From: Branchiostoma floridae
Taxonomy: Eukaryota; Chordata; Leptocardii; Amphioxiformes; Branchiostomatidae
Assembly (NCBI RefSeq): GCF_000003815.2
Contig: NC_049995.1
Span: 16,426,153-16,461,786, forward strand
Length of the DNA: 35,634 nt
Reading direction: 5' to 3'
Shown piece by piece: positions 10,603-24,419 of the stretch; the first letter of the stretch is position 1, and each line of letters starts with the position of its first letter. The notes beneath the pieces are model-generated. The model saw only the letters and a program-made list of their open reading frames with translations. It had not been told where the DNA came from and ran no database searches. Made by a program: the position numbers and the translations under genes.

Positions 10603-13600
10603 GTGAGATCAATCTACGACCGATAAGAAACTGCATATCAACTCTACAGGATGACAGTTGACACTTTCCTCTTGGGTGGGGGGTGATACTAGTACTTGAA
10701 GTGCCCCAGTGACCTTGTTCTTTTGGGACAAGGTAACATTTCGAAGCAGTGGGTCCGCTCCGGCTGTTTTTTTCTTTCTATTTTATACAGTTTTGCATGT
10801 CTTATAGAAAACGGTACAAAAATAAAAGCCCAAAAAGAAAAGCAACCGCCGTCGAACCGCTGGTTGGAGAGAAGGGACAATGTATGAGTGTCCAACATGT
10901 GTCTTTCGTAGCACCTGTTGCCCGTTAATCTACGCGGTAAACGGCACCTCCCATGTGGCTGAGGGGTTCTTGCCCTCTTAGTGACCTAAGGAAACAAATG
11001 ATGTTGTCTTTCTGGTTACGACCCTGTAGACCTCAGGCCATGTTGCTTTGATTATATGGATGACATCCGCCTGCGCTCAATTTTCGACCGTTTCCAAAAA
11101 AATCAACCAACCTGTAAATTGTGCAAGGCATCTGCAAATTGATCAAATTTAGATACATGACATAGATTGTCCCCAAAAAACTTTGAAAACGTATAGGGAT
11201 GTCATAGAATGCCAACATCAAGAGAGAGACTAAATGAGACAGGTAAACTTTAAAGATCACTAATGATAGCTAACAGTCTGGTACTTCTATTAAATGTTTT
11301 AAATTTTACATCCTCCACAAACTGCAAAAATAGCAAGATAAGTCGCAAAAAAGCTGGGTAAAAAAAAGATAGCTAATTACAGTTTCAAAATAGATGTACG
11401 GGAATGTTGTAATAAGAACTGAAGCAGCAAAACACGACATCACAGCAAACACATTCATTCCTGCAGTTAAGAAGTGCACTGGTGTAGTAAAGTGACACTA
11501 ATGTGGTAGATTTGTATCACTTACCAAGAAGCTTTGGTCAAATTTTCATTACCATGGAAATTGTCTTGGTGGAAATAATTCTATCTTGAATGTGAACACA
11601 ATCTATCTCAGTCCCTCTGCAACCAGATTTATGATTTTGTACTTTGAACTAACAGTGTCTCCCATCTTAACAGGTAACAGGAGATCATGCCGGTCACTTA
11701 GTGCACATCACATGCCATGACCAGAAGAAAGGGTAGGTTATAAACTTATGCAATCTAGAGATGCATGTTGGGTAAGTCCCAACTTTTCAGTGTTTGTTAC
11801 TTAGTAACATACTACATAGAGTTAAGTTTCACTATAAATTACCCTTTACGATGAAAAGATGCAACTTTGATGGGTACTCATTCCAACAGCAGGAATTATT
11901 ATCCTCACCAAGGTTTAGCCTGATTTAATCACTCTTTGTAGGCCTGTCCTACGTTTGGGCCTCCTGCTGGATTCTTTTGAACTGAAGTAGTTTGTTTTGT
12001 TGTTACAATTGGAAGGGTACTACTCGAGCAGGGGTTGTTGAATTGTAATTGTTTTTGGCACATATATCGGTGAAGATTAACATAATGAGATGGATTTAAT
12101 TGTAATTGGCATGTTGTAAATGGAAAAAGGGGAATTTGTAATCATGTTACAGCTAGTACTAACGACCCATGAAGGGACACAATGTACTATTCAGCTGTGC
12201 TTTGGTGAGTGTATGTGGATGTCATCTGATCTCTATTTTATTTAGACAATAGACTAGTAGCGCACTACAGGGCTTACAATGTATGAAGTTTGTTTGGAAC
12301 ATGACAAAGTGGAGGCATTTAATGGGAGAAGTGTGTTTAGACCACTAGCAATAGTAAATGAATAAATAAACATTAAGGTTAATAGTGGAAACAAACATTT
12401 TTTGCCAATGATCATCAGTTTTGTGCATTTGACTTTATGTTTTTATGATAGTCAATTCTGAAACAACAGCCCTAAATCTAACTCTTTGACCAATATAGAA
12501 TTGTAGCAAATGTTAATAAGTTTCTATTAGGAAGACTATTTCAACATACATGTATGTCATGAGATCTGTACATGTTGTTTTTTTTTACCATGAAATTGAG
12601 TTCATATCATAGTCTTCATTCTTATGAAGGCTGTAGATGATAAACTTCTTCTCAAGATGGACCCAGCTTCCTGTAATGAGTCTTGGCCCGGCCAGGCCGG
12701 TGTGTATCGCTCCTCTGATTAGCCAGAATGAATCGTCACTCGGTGGTTTTATTTGGTGGTTAAAGCAAAGGACCGGGCGTTATGACACCATGTACACCTT
12801 GGGGCAGGTCATTAACCCTTGATTAATATATAGCTTCTTGGCTGCACCTATTACATAGCTAAATATAAAAATAATTTAATGTAGTGCACAGTGAATATTG
12901 CGACTTTCCATGGGCCTTCAAGGCCTGGAAATGTTATCCTTCCTGACCAATTATTCCCCTTTTTGCTGAATTATCCCACTTTGTTGGTGGCTAAACATGT
13001 AATGATAGAATATGGGTAGGTCAGAGCTCACAACTAGTCTTAGCACAGACTTTGAGTAATGGAGGTGTTGAACTGTAAATAGACCTTTGTCTGTTATGGT
13101 TTAGGTTGGGGGTCACCAGGAGAGCACATGGGGAACAGAGTGATGTCAAACCGGATAATGAGTGTGAGTGTGACACTGTGTGTGAGTGTGAGTGTGAGCA
13201 AATGATCTAACTTGCAAAATTTGCATTTCACTGTGTCTCTTTTTAGGCTACCTACAAATTTGTACAAGCTAAAAGCTGCTGTTCCTATCTTCAGAAAGAT
13301 TGTCAGAATTGTTTCATATTCTGTACAGTTCCAGAACCTACATTTTACACAGATCATAACCTACATGCCAACTATTATCACAATGCATAAGGAAACTCTA
13401 ACAAGTACCATTATGCTGTCTGGTACCAACAATTTGCAGAAACACACGGAGGAAGAGCAATTGTTTTTATACCAAACTCCATTTTCATGCACTACTCAGG
13501 TCCCTTCAACTAGACCTAGTTCATTTGTAACCACTGAATAAGTCAACTAGCTCTACCACAGTCAGAACAAAACAAATGCCTCAAAATAAGAAATTATACA

Positions 13601-16600
13601 AGCTGAATTTAAAAGTGAACTTGTGCAATAACAATATGCCAATCTGTTTCACATCACAGGATCAGGTACATCCCAGTCGATGCGAAAAAAGACCGATTTG
13701 TCAAATACGCAAACAGAACCATGGGGGACCAAGACTGGGCAGGGCTAAGGTGCTCCATAAGTGACACAGCATTTCAGGAACTCCTCGTCAGAAAACAGCT
13801 GGAGTTCGAGCGAAGTCCAAACCTTAGGACGAGACGTGGGACGACAATCGTCGGCAAGGTCCAAGAAGAAGCTGCATGGATATTCAATGATGAGGTTAGA
13901 GCTTTTTGATAAACACAGTGGAACAACTTGGAAATAGAAATATTTTCAATTGTTATAACTTTCAATGTCCAACATTAACATTGATGCCCAGAAAAATATC
14001 AGCATATGAGTGTAATAGGGAATACACTGTAAATATACAAATGATTTGACTGTGAATAATTAGAGTATTGTTTTATAATGAATTTTTTTTAAAGGTCCAT
14101 CTAGTAGCTTACGAAGATGCTAGAGGAAGGTTGAGGGTCAAGCGTGTGAAGGCAGAAGACCAGACATACAGGCTACTGCCGGACAAGGGACACACCTGGG
14201 AAGCAAAGATTCAACTCCCCCTGACACTGGCCCCAATGAAACGTGCTGTCAGGGTCAGTCTGTATGCATTTTATAGCCAAATCACCTGTAAACTAGTAAA
14301 GAGGTAAATTCTGTACTTTCAGATTGGTAACACTTGCTCATCTAGATTTTTAAACTCATTATGGTGCCTGCCCCTACTAAAAGACAAAATGTATGCATTG
14401 ATACTAGGAATGGGGGTATTAAGTTTTTGTAATGGGCAACATCAGAATGTTTCATTTTCAAAAAGAAGTACTTTTGAAATTACATTGTATACTTAATAAT
14501 ATATAATTTTGTATGGGTGTTTTTTGTTGGGATAGCCAATTTTTGCAAAAGGGCTCCTTATATTTGAAAAGTTAAAGTTGAAGGGTCAGATGCCCTGTTC
14601 TCAAATGTTGACTTCCCTGATAAATTTGGATATATTGCATTTATTTTATAATCCAGCTGATGCGGGGGGCATTTCAGCATAACTTCCTCCCAGCAATGGC
14701 AGTACTTTCGCACGGGGTCATGGCCATGAATGCGGAGACAGTGGCAAGCAGGTTTGACAGCTGCCCCGTCACGATAGCTGTTGGACCAAGTGGTCTAGGC
14801 AAGACCATGGCTCTGAAAACCACGCTCAGCATGATCGGTAAGACTTTAATCATTTCTAATATTTCTCACCTTTCTAAGCACTCTAGCTTTTTGACAACAT
14901 AGTAATTTAGATACCCTTCCAAGAAATATAAGACATAGTTTATTTGCAAGTTCTGATTACTAACTGCAAGTACATGGTAGAAACATAGGACCTACAAACA
15001 TGTGACAATGAGGGATTAACATTATAATTTTTAAAAAAGAGACTGCTTAAGAGTTAGCCATATCTGATCAGGTTGAGTTTGACTCGAGATCCTGGAAGCA
15101 AACAGCACAAGAAGGCGAACAGCCCCACTTGTTCTCCAATTAGTGGGTTCTTCAATTTCAACAGGAAAGTGTTTTTCTGTTAATACATAAATTTCGGAAA
15201 TTTTGGGTATGCTTTCGCAACTTCTCTAAATGAAGTGATTCTTTTGGCTTGTTTTTACATAATCTAATATGTGTATCACCCTCTTTCTACTTTAAGGGGA
15301 TGAGCGTGAATTCTGTCTTTGTTGTTTGTAGGGCACAGTCCAAACCAACTATGTACTTCTATCTAAGGCCATGTGCACACTGACTTAATTTTATTGATAA
15401 CATCCACAAATTCGAAATCTGGCAATATGACCATGATATGACTACTCTCCAAGCAGAGGTTTGGCTCCGGCTGTTTTTTTCGTTTTTTAATCGGTTTTAT
15501 CGGACTTTGTATTTTATACTGTTTTCTTGATGTCTCGCGGCTGAAAAGAGAACAGTATGAAATAGAGAGCCCAAAACGCCTAAAAACATCACAACAGCCG
15601 GAGCCTAACCTCTGCTTGTATAGTATGATACGACAAACACATGTACACCATCAAAACGCGTCAGCATCAAAGGAGGGCACTATTGTGGATTATATACAAT
15701 CGGAGAGGGGATGTTACGTTTGCACAGTAGGTAACGAAAGACTGACGAAAACCAGCGAGTATTTCCCACACAACTTCAAATTCAAAGAGTTAGACGTTCT
15801 ATCCTGGACGATGAGAGAAATTAATGGGAGAGGAGTTGAGGTCAGTTTGATTGCCAAACCATGTTTGTTCAGTTGAGACTGCCCTTTAACTTAAATTCTT
15901 ATCACAGTCATATATCATTCACAGTCCTTGGAACCATATACCTTCTAATAGTGTACTTCTTTGATCGTTCCTGTCAATATATGAGTCTGCTAAGATGATT
16001 GATACAACCTACATGTGCCTCCTGCAAATAAAGACTTGTTGTTTCTTTTCACACACTGTGTTCTGTGATTCAATTCATAATGCCAGCTTTGTGGTCCTGT
16101 GGTTTAGCAGAATTTTTTTATTTGCTGGATTTTTTATTTTTTCGCCCTCTCGCCTTAGTTTTGGGGTCTCCAGAGGATGTCATCCATAACATTAAGTTGC
16201 TGTGGCCTAATGTATACATTTTGGAAGTTTTATAGAACCTCAGCTTACCAATATGGGTTATGAAGGAATATCTTTATTTGCAGGCAAGTTTGGTATATTG
16301 TTCTCTTTTGACGAAATAAGATCCTCAAACATCAGGGTCCTGTGGAGTTATTATCTAGCTGATAAACAGTCATCTTTAATTAAACCATTTTCTCTTGTTC
16401 AACTTTCAAATTGAGTTGTCTGTTTGTTTTTGTCATAAACATACTATTGTCAATATAGTACATAGTGGCAAAATTGTTCAGCATGCTATAAGTTACATGC
16501 TTATCAAGTTTTGTTGCAATACCAATAATGTAATACGAATACCACTGTCATGGTCACATGTCAAATTTTTTTTTGAGCAACAAATACTGACCCTTTTTAA

Positions 16601-19600
16601 TATTCTCAATGAAATAACTTACATACGACTTATGATGTTCCATTTATATCACTGCAGGTATCGGGAACAATGGGTGCCTGAGGCAATACAAGAGGGAAGC
16701 CGTGATATCGCTGGCCAATAGAACCACCCTTGGCTGCTACCTGGATGACCCCCATTCCGTAGAGTCAAAGAAGGAGACTGCGGTTGACTTCTACGGAATG
16801 GGGGCATTCTACACCCTGTCCAGGGGTGTAGAGTTTGCCAGGTGTGGTTTCATGATGACCGCGAACTGTCCCATGGAGCAGCATGAGGAGCGGTCAGTAA
16901 CAATAACATTATGTTTCATACTGAAATGAGCAACAAAGAGTAATGCGATGCATTTACCTAACGTACACACAGCCATGCAGGCCTTGTCAGATAATCTATA
17001 ATGCTACAATATATCACCTGATTTATTTTCATAAATAATGACAACAGGCTATAATATCTAACTTACTGATTTAGATACTAAATTAGAAATTTGTTGCTAC
17101 AGCTCTTTACGATCAAGACAAGGGTTCACTTATTCTGCTTGCCGTTTGTAGGATTAAAACAAAATGTACACAGAAATTCCATTATTATTACATGTACACA
17201 TGTATGTCCAGCACCAACAAAATGTGAGAGGCACAGTTGATAAGACAACTTTTTTTTTCTGTACCTGCAGGGATCTTCGTAGATTCGTGTACATTCCTTT
17301 TGTTGGCCCCAAAATCAGCAACACTGGGGGAGATGAGGAAAGGGTCAAGTTGACGATGATGAGGAACGAAGATCCCCTCTCTTCATGTATTAGAACCTTA
17401 GTCCTGATCGGGGAGGAGTTCAGGACGAAAGGCTGGATGGATGTTCTCAGACAACAACAGGTGTGGGCTGCAGAGTTCCCAAATGTGCTGCGAGACACCT
17501 GGCGGAATTACAGCACTCTACATTGGTTCACCCTGAGGGTATGGCTGCACATTTTCAGATTCTCTGTGCAAGAATATATATATATATATTATCGAGCAGA
17601 TTAAAATTGGACTGAGCAGAGCACTTTGGACTAATGCTTGTAGCCTTTCACAGACTACACCTATATATCAGATATTTTGTGAAAATGTGTATTGAAAGGT
17701 AATTAATATCTAGAGTGCAATTAGATGTCTCCAGGAACAAAGTCAATTCTGCAGAATTCTGCAGAATTCTGGAACCTGAGCCAGAATTCTGCAGAATTCT
17801 GGAGCCTGAGCCAGAATTCTGCAGAATTCTGGGAACCTGAGCCAGAATTCTGCAGAATTCTGGGAACCTGAGCCAGAATTCTGCAGAATTCTGGGAACCT
17901 GAGCCAGAATTCTGCAGAATTCTGGGAACCTTAGCCAGAATTCTGGGAACCTTTGTTCCTGGAGACATCTAATTGCATTCTACATATTAATTACCTTTCA
18001 ATATACATTTTCACAAAATATATGATATATAGGTGTAGTCTGTAAAAGGCTACAAGCATTAGTCCAAAGTGCTCTGCTCAGTCCAATTTTAATCTGCTCG
18101 ATAATATATATATATATATATATATTGCTAGCTATTAGGATGTGTACCAGTACTGGGTACTGGTTACAGTATGAGGACATTCAAGGCACAAGTCCAAAAT
18201 TGATTAATGCATTGAAATCATAACCATCTTTGTTTTGATATTCTATCGAAAGCCAGCATTAGGCACATGAAACCAGTAGTACATAATATTTTGTATACTG
18301 TTTATTTATTTCTCCGTCCTAAATGAGAATGACAATTCAATTTGTAAACTTCTTCATGCACAAGTACAGGTGCCATTAAACCTCAGTCTGTAACTAAGTC
18401 CTGTACCTGTACTTTGCAGTTTGTACATTATGTATAGGTCAGACATCGAAGTTAGGGCTGCCCATAGGAAAGCATGTTATAATACACTGAATGAAGGCTT
18501 AAAAAAAGTACTAACATATATTTCAATCTTAAAAATTCTTCTCCACCAGAAAGTCACTTGGGTCTAGTTTATAACCATTCAAAGAAAACGGGATTGTTTT
18601 GGCTCATTCTCCAAGAAATGCTCGCTCTATGAAAACCTCACCTTGACCCCTGTTCCCTCCTGATACAGCCGGTAGCACCCTACAACTAAAATCTGTCCTT
18701 ATACCAGCTGAACTGCTGAACTGAACAAATTTTGACCCAAACAGGAAAGCTTAGACCCTACCTGTCCATTCTAACTCAAAAAGTCTCCAGATTGGGCAAA
18801 AATTTTCAAGGAAAAGAAGGATTTTCAAGGATTTTAAGTCAAACCCAAATCGTCTTCCCATTTTGTGCACTATACTACGCAACACAACTCTGACGTCAGC
18901 TCTATAGGTATTCGCATACGTGACTGTAACATATCATTTGTAACTTTTTAGTATTTTACAATTAAAAAGCATTCAGAGACCTCATACCTCCATGAAATAT
19001 TTTGATACTTTGTAGATAATTCAACATCCCACCACTTACGAAGTAGCACTATTTCTTTTAACTCACAGGTGTGTGAAGTGTTTGGAGTGTCTGAAGATGA
19101 GGTTAACAGCTTCTGGGAAGAGACGATTCATCCATTTGTCTTGACACATATGGTGGAACCACAAAGTGGGGATCAAATGGAAGAATGCCCAACACTGCTC
19201 GGCACAGTAAGATCTGAGATTGTCAAATGGATCACTACAACAAACCCTCTGGTAATTTGACCATAGTTAATCAGTTTATACATGAAAAACATAAATCATC
19301 AATGAAGGACATTTCACACTGAGGCATATACTACAGTATATATAGCAGTAACTTGTTTTGGTGTTTTTATTTTCTGAATGAATTTGTGCATTTGGTGTTC
19401 CTGTGCCTTTGTTATTTTACCAATTGACATTTGGTATGGGGTGCCTTCAGCTTTAGACTGTGGCAAGCTCAATCTTACATCTTTCCAAAATGTCATGGAA
19501 ATAAATTCTCCCTTGACTTCTGTAGATTTTGCACTTGGACCCATATTCATCTTTATCCTTCCACATAATACCAGCAATCATGTTATTTTTATGAAACTTC

Positions 19601-22600
19601 TCTGCATGTTTTTACCTAAAACTAACAATTGAAGTGAAAGAAGTCTTGGGCACAAGAATAACCCTCTTGAGGGAATGAACCATGAGTTGCATGTGCTATC
19701 CTGCAAATGTTATCATAATCAAACAGAGACTCATGAGCAAGTGTTACCATTGAATCAATTCAACTAGGAATCTTACCGAGTATAACAATGTCTGTGGTAA
19801 TCATTTGATGCCCTTCCATATTACCTTAAAGGAACTGCAGACTGCAGTCAAACGAGGGAAACCAACTTACCAAAAGCTGGGGCGTGTAGACAGCTTACTG
19901 GTGTTAAATGAGGCCCTTGCTGTTGCCGTGCCTGATGTCTCTGGTACCACTATCCGGGAGCACCTGAAAGCCAGTGACCAAGGCAAGTCAACATCCACAT
20001 CACGCAAAGTGAAGCTGGGGTCTACAAAGAAGAACATGCGCTTCACGGCTTTCAAGTGGGACAGTTTCACAACAGAACAACAGGAAGACATACTGAGACG
20101 TAAGTCATATCAAGTACTAGAGTTGGGTACATTTGTGAACAAGTACAGGATATTTCCCACAAAGTTAACAAAGAAATAAGGTATGAAAAAAAAGGAACTG
20201 TGAGGCAGCAGAATGACTGCTCAAGATTACTAGGGTACCAACATGCCCTAATTCTAGAAAGTCTAGAATACACATATTTAGGCCACAGCAAGTAAATCTT
20301 ATGGATGACATCAGCGCGCGCATTAATTTTCGCCTGATTTAAGAAAAAAAAAACGAGAATTTTTTTTCTTCTGCAGGGATGGTCAACATGATGATAAAGT
20401 ACCAAAATGAGTAAATATGTTGCATTGTAGGCTAATAATTGTACTTGACACTTGTGAGGTACCCAGGACTTAAGTTGAAGAAATGAAACTTAGTGGGTAC
20501 TAGTAGTTTTAAAAGTGACACCAATATGGAAGCCATGAGTGTGGTTACCAACTTTGTTGGTGATGCCAGTCTACCACACTAGTGTCACTTTTACCACACC
20601 AGTACATGTCTTATATACAGGAATGAATGCCTTGTTGGCTCTGATACCGTGTTTTGTCCCTTTAATTCTTGTTACAACATTCATCACAACTTTATGGTAC
20701 CTATTTTTGAAAATGTAGCCATCTTGTTTCTTTTCATCCATCTTGTTTTTTTTTCGCCCTATCGCACTATTTTTGCAATCTGCAGAGGATGTCTTCCATA
20801 AAATTTACTTGCTGTGGCCTTAGTTAAGTAAGGTGTCCACTTACATAAGTTACAAAGTTGGAATAGAAGTGAGTGACTAGGGAAGCCCCTGTAACCTAAA
20901 AACTGGTAGGATGACACTCACATAGCAAGTAGTAATTAGAGAATAATGAAAAAATTTCATTGATCAAGCAAATTACTAGTAAGTCCTAATGAGGAAAATT
21001 AGCAATACTATCAACATATCAAAAATTGAAATGACATGGAAACTGTTATTGATGGTTTGTGACCTACAGATTCTGTTGAAAAATAGTAAGTACAGTGCAT
21101 GGCTTTGTACAATAACTTAAATTTTGCACAAATTGCTATGATAGCAGGTGACACTTACGTTTTTATAACAGAATCACTCGAGAAGGAGGTGTTACTTTCC
21201 AATAAATTGTGTATCAATAATTCATAATCAGCGCACTGTTTCAGAATTCCACTTGTGGTGAACTTCGTGACGTGTGTTTGTAAAACGCACTTAACTCATC
21301 TGCCCTTAATGACAACGACAATGATCAGATTCTTTATTGCACAATGATATTTATGCCAAACATGGGCTGAATGCATTCATTGATCAGATATCTATCAGAA
21401 AATAACTCTCCACTCATTGTCATTGAAATGTAGAAAATGACAATTTTTCATTCAGTTTCAGTGAAACCAACCTGTTTGTTTAGGAAAATCCCTCTTATAA
21501 CCATAGCCAAAAAATGGCGACTTGTTATTTTCTTACCCATTGGTTATATATTACAGGGCAGGTAACAAACGTTACCGGTAACATTTGTTACAACTAGTAA
21601 ACTTTACCCCTTTTTCTTCAAAAAGATTAACATTATTGGTTACATCATTGAGACATAAGTGGATGTCCCTAGGGACATTTAAAAAGTAGGCAGTATTTTT
21701 ACATCAGGTCATATAGAAAGCTTAGAAAGCATCAAACAATGGGACGTTTATATTACAGTGATTTTTGTACAACATTTTGTTAAGCAAGGTGGAATGCAAA
21801 TGGCAGTCAATGACCCTTTCTTGTTTCTTTAGAAAGCCAGGAAAACTGTACAGCGTCACAAAAACGGCCATTTCTGGCCTTGCACGTGGATAATATAACC
21901 GTAGCAACCATCGTACTCTTGGTGGTAACGTTTGTTTTACTTACTGAATTTGGCGACAGGCATAAACCTCCTCACACAGCCTTCAAGATCAGTGATAGTA
22001 GCGATCTGCATAACGTGATCGGACAGAGGGCCTGGGTAGCTGGTTTCACCTGCTGAACAATCATTATGATTATGGGAACTGAATTGTTATATTTTGGGCT
22101 ACTATTTGAATTCTTTGTTTCTTCTCAGGCGGCAGCCATTTTTTAAGAGGGTGAAATCCCATGCGTCGCTATAATAATGTTCCAACCATCAACCAGTATG
22201 AATGTTAGGGTGCATCTTTTGTAAAACATTACAGGGGTTGGGGAAAAACGAAGTGACTTGTGATGTTGTCAATCAAATAAATTCCAATAAATTACATGTA
22301 CGTGTAAGTGCCATTAAGAATTTAGGTCTAAGATACATTCTCCAAATGAATTCAAGTCCACCAAGAAATCTTACAGTTTGCACTTTCAACATCTTACTGA
22401 GAGCATTTTTTTTTACTGTTAACACAGATTTGGAAGACAACAGTGATGGTGATCAAGGCATCGGGCTCTCTAACCCCACTTCAGGTTAGTATACTGATTC
22501 ATTATGATTCTATCATGACTAAGCTTAGGAACATACCAGTCCAGTTCCTGAGTTCTTGAGACATTTAGTTAGATGTACATTTCTTATTTTGTCATGTCTC

Positions 22601-24387
22601 AATGACAGATACAGAATGCCTATGCACATAAGGTTGCATCCAGCATAATCCATTTTGATGGTCTTCTCAAAATATCTCACATATTGAGGTCATATCACCC
22701 AGCTGTACAACTCGAAAGGCTGGCCCTTCCCATTGACAGCAGGTACAAAAATGAAAAAGAAAATGTCGAGGGGAGCATATTTCAAGGGTTACAAAAAATC
22801 TGGAGACAGACAGCCAGTCACCAAAATAATGTATCTTCATAGTTATGTAATTCCAATAAATTACATGTACGTGTAAGTGCCATTAAGAATTTAGGTCTAA
22901 GATATATACATTCTCCAAATGAATTCAAGTCCACCAAGAAATCTTACAGTTTGCACTTTCAACATCTTACTGAGAGCATTTTTTTTACTGTTAACACAGA
23001 TTTGGAAGACAACAGTGATGGTGAACAAGGCACCGGGCTCTCTAACCCCACTTCAGGTTAGTATACTGATTCATTATGATTCTATCATGACTAAGCTTAG
23101 GAACATACCAGTCCAGTTCCTGAGTTCTTGAGACATTTAGTTAGATGTACATTTCTTATTTTGTCATGTCTCAATGACAGATACAGAATGACTATGCACA
23201 TAAGGTTGCATCCAGCATAATCCATTTTGATGGTCTTCTCAAAATATCTCACATATTGAGGTCATATCACCCAGCTGTACAACTCGAAAGGCTGGCCCTT
23301 CCCATTGACAGCAGGTACAAAAATGAAAAAGAAAATGTCGAGGGGAGCATATTTCAAGGGTTACAAAAAATCTAGATCTGGAGACAGACAGCCAGTCACC
23401 AAAATAATGTATCTTCATAGTTATGTACATGTAATTCCAATAAATTACATGTACGTGTAAGTGCCATTAAGAATTTAGGTCTAAGATACATTCTCCAAAT
23501 GAATTCAAGTCCACCAAGAAATCTTACAGTTTGCACTTTCAACATCTTACTGAGAGCATTTTTTTTACTGTTAACACAGATTTGGAAGACAACAGTGATG
23601 GTGATCAAGGCATCGGGCTCTCTAACCCCACTTCAGGTTAGTATACTGATTCATTATTCAACAAGTTTATCCGTACTACTTTATGTACCAGCATCATGGA
23701 CCCCGGGATTCACCCATTAACACTGTGTCATGCTACCTTATGGCTTCACACTTGTTAAAAACTTATCGCACAGTTCATCATCAACAGCTGTGTGTTATCG
23801 TATGTGGGACATGGGAACCGACATCTAATGTTCCACTAATGACCCTGTCAATCAAATGCCTGTCCCCGTTTGCAATGAAGCATGTAAGAATTCTCGTCCC
23901 AAATGAAGTTTAGCCATATTATATTCCCGGAATTCGACTAAGAAACATCAAGGCCCTATTCCGTGCTTCATACTTATTACGTCCATAACAGAAACATGTT
24001 AACTTAATACTTGGTGCGTTTGTCAGTCTGTCTGTCGGTCTTGTAGGTGTGTCTGTGTGTGAATGTGCCTGTGTATTAGACCATCCGGTTACTTATTGTC
24101 ACTATATCTTTTAGACTTTGGCCACATGTTATCTCACAATCCATACTTGTTTAGTAAGATTCACATGACACAGAAATATTAAGCAACTTTAGATACAACG
24201 ATATATCTAACACCATGAAAAGAATCATATAGGATATAAGCACAACGTCACACACCAAAGAAGACAAAACAAGCAACATATACCAGACCTACGTCACAGA
24301 CTATGTTACCTACGGTCACTTGTTGTTTCTTCTTCTACTTGTTCCTAAGTTCCAAAGAGGAAGCGAAAGCGCAAGAGTCAGGAAGCC

Positions 24388-24419
<32 letters not shown>

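Larger units (their letters stand above)
15367..16207. mobile_element. Harbinger-type element, diverged, with a nested MITE
   Basis: The left end is TAA + GGCCATGTGCACACTGACTTAATTTTATTGATAACATCC. The right end is GATGTCATCCATAACATTAAGTTGCTGTGGCC + TAA. The pair resembles the termini of the 9352 and 20281 copies, and TAA flanks both sides. It sits in a gene A intron. It contains a second MITE (15450-15618) and a 75-codon frame of unknown origin. Confidence 0.55.
22281..23657. repeat. 570-580-bp tandem triplication containing an exon
   Basis: Units begin at about 22281, 22850 and 23434 with ATTCCAATAAATTACATGTA. The third ends at about 23657, soon after its exon. Units are nearly identical, so the duplication is recent. 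Each holds a 57-nt exon with identical acceptor (TTAACACAG) and donor (GTTAGTATAC). The first two also hold a downstream open block starting after AATGACAG (22609 and 23181). Confidence 0.92.

Noticed and set aside
13212-13541. 109-codon frame with an upstream TTTTTAG that could be a gene A exon
   Set aside because: The exons on either side (11732 and 13660) already join in phase. This frame ends in a stop with no internal matching donor, and its composition is unlike the conserved exons.
17164-17270. Upstream extension of the exon at 17271
   Set aside because: The clean CTGCAG acceptor at 17270 and the phase match show the exon starts at 17271.
17648-17968. Minus-strand frame rich in SGSGSQNSAEF-like repeats
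   Set aside because: It is translation of the 31-bp palindromic minisatellite, not a protein gene.
21555-21950. Possible inverted repeat (AACAAACGTTACC and GGTAACGTTTGTT)
   Set aside because: The flanking words are not in collinear inverted order, so no element boundary can be supported.
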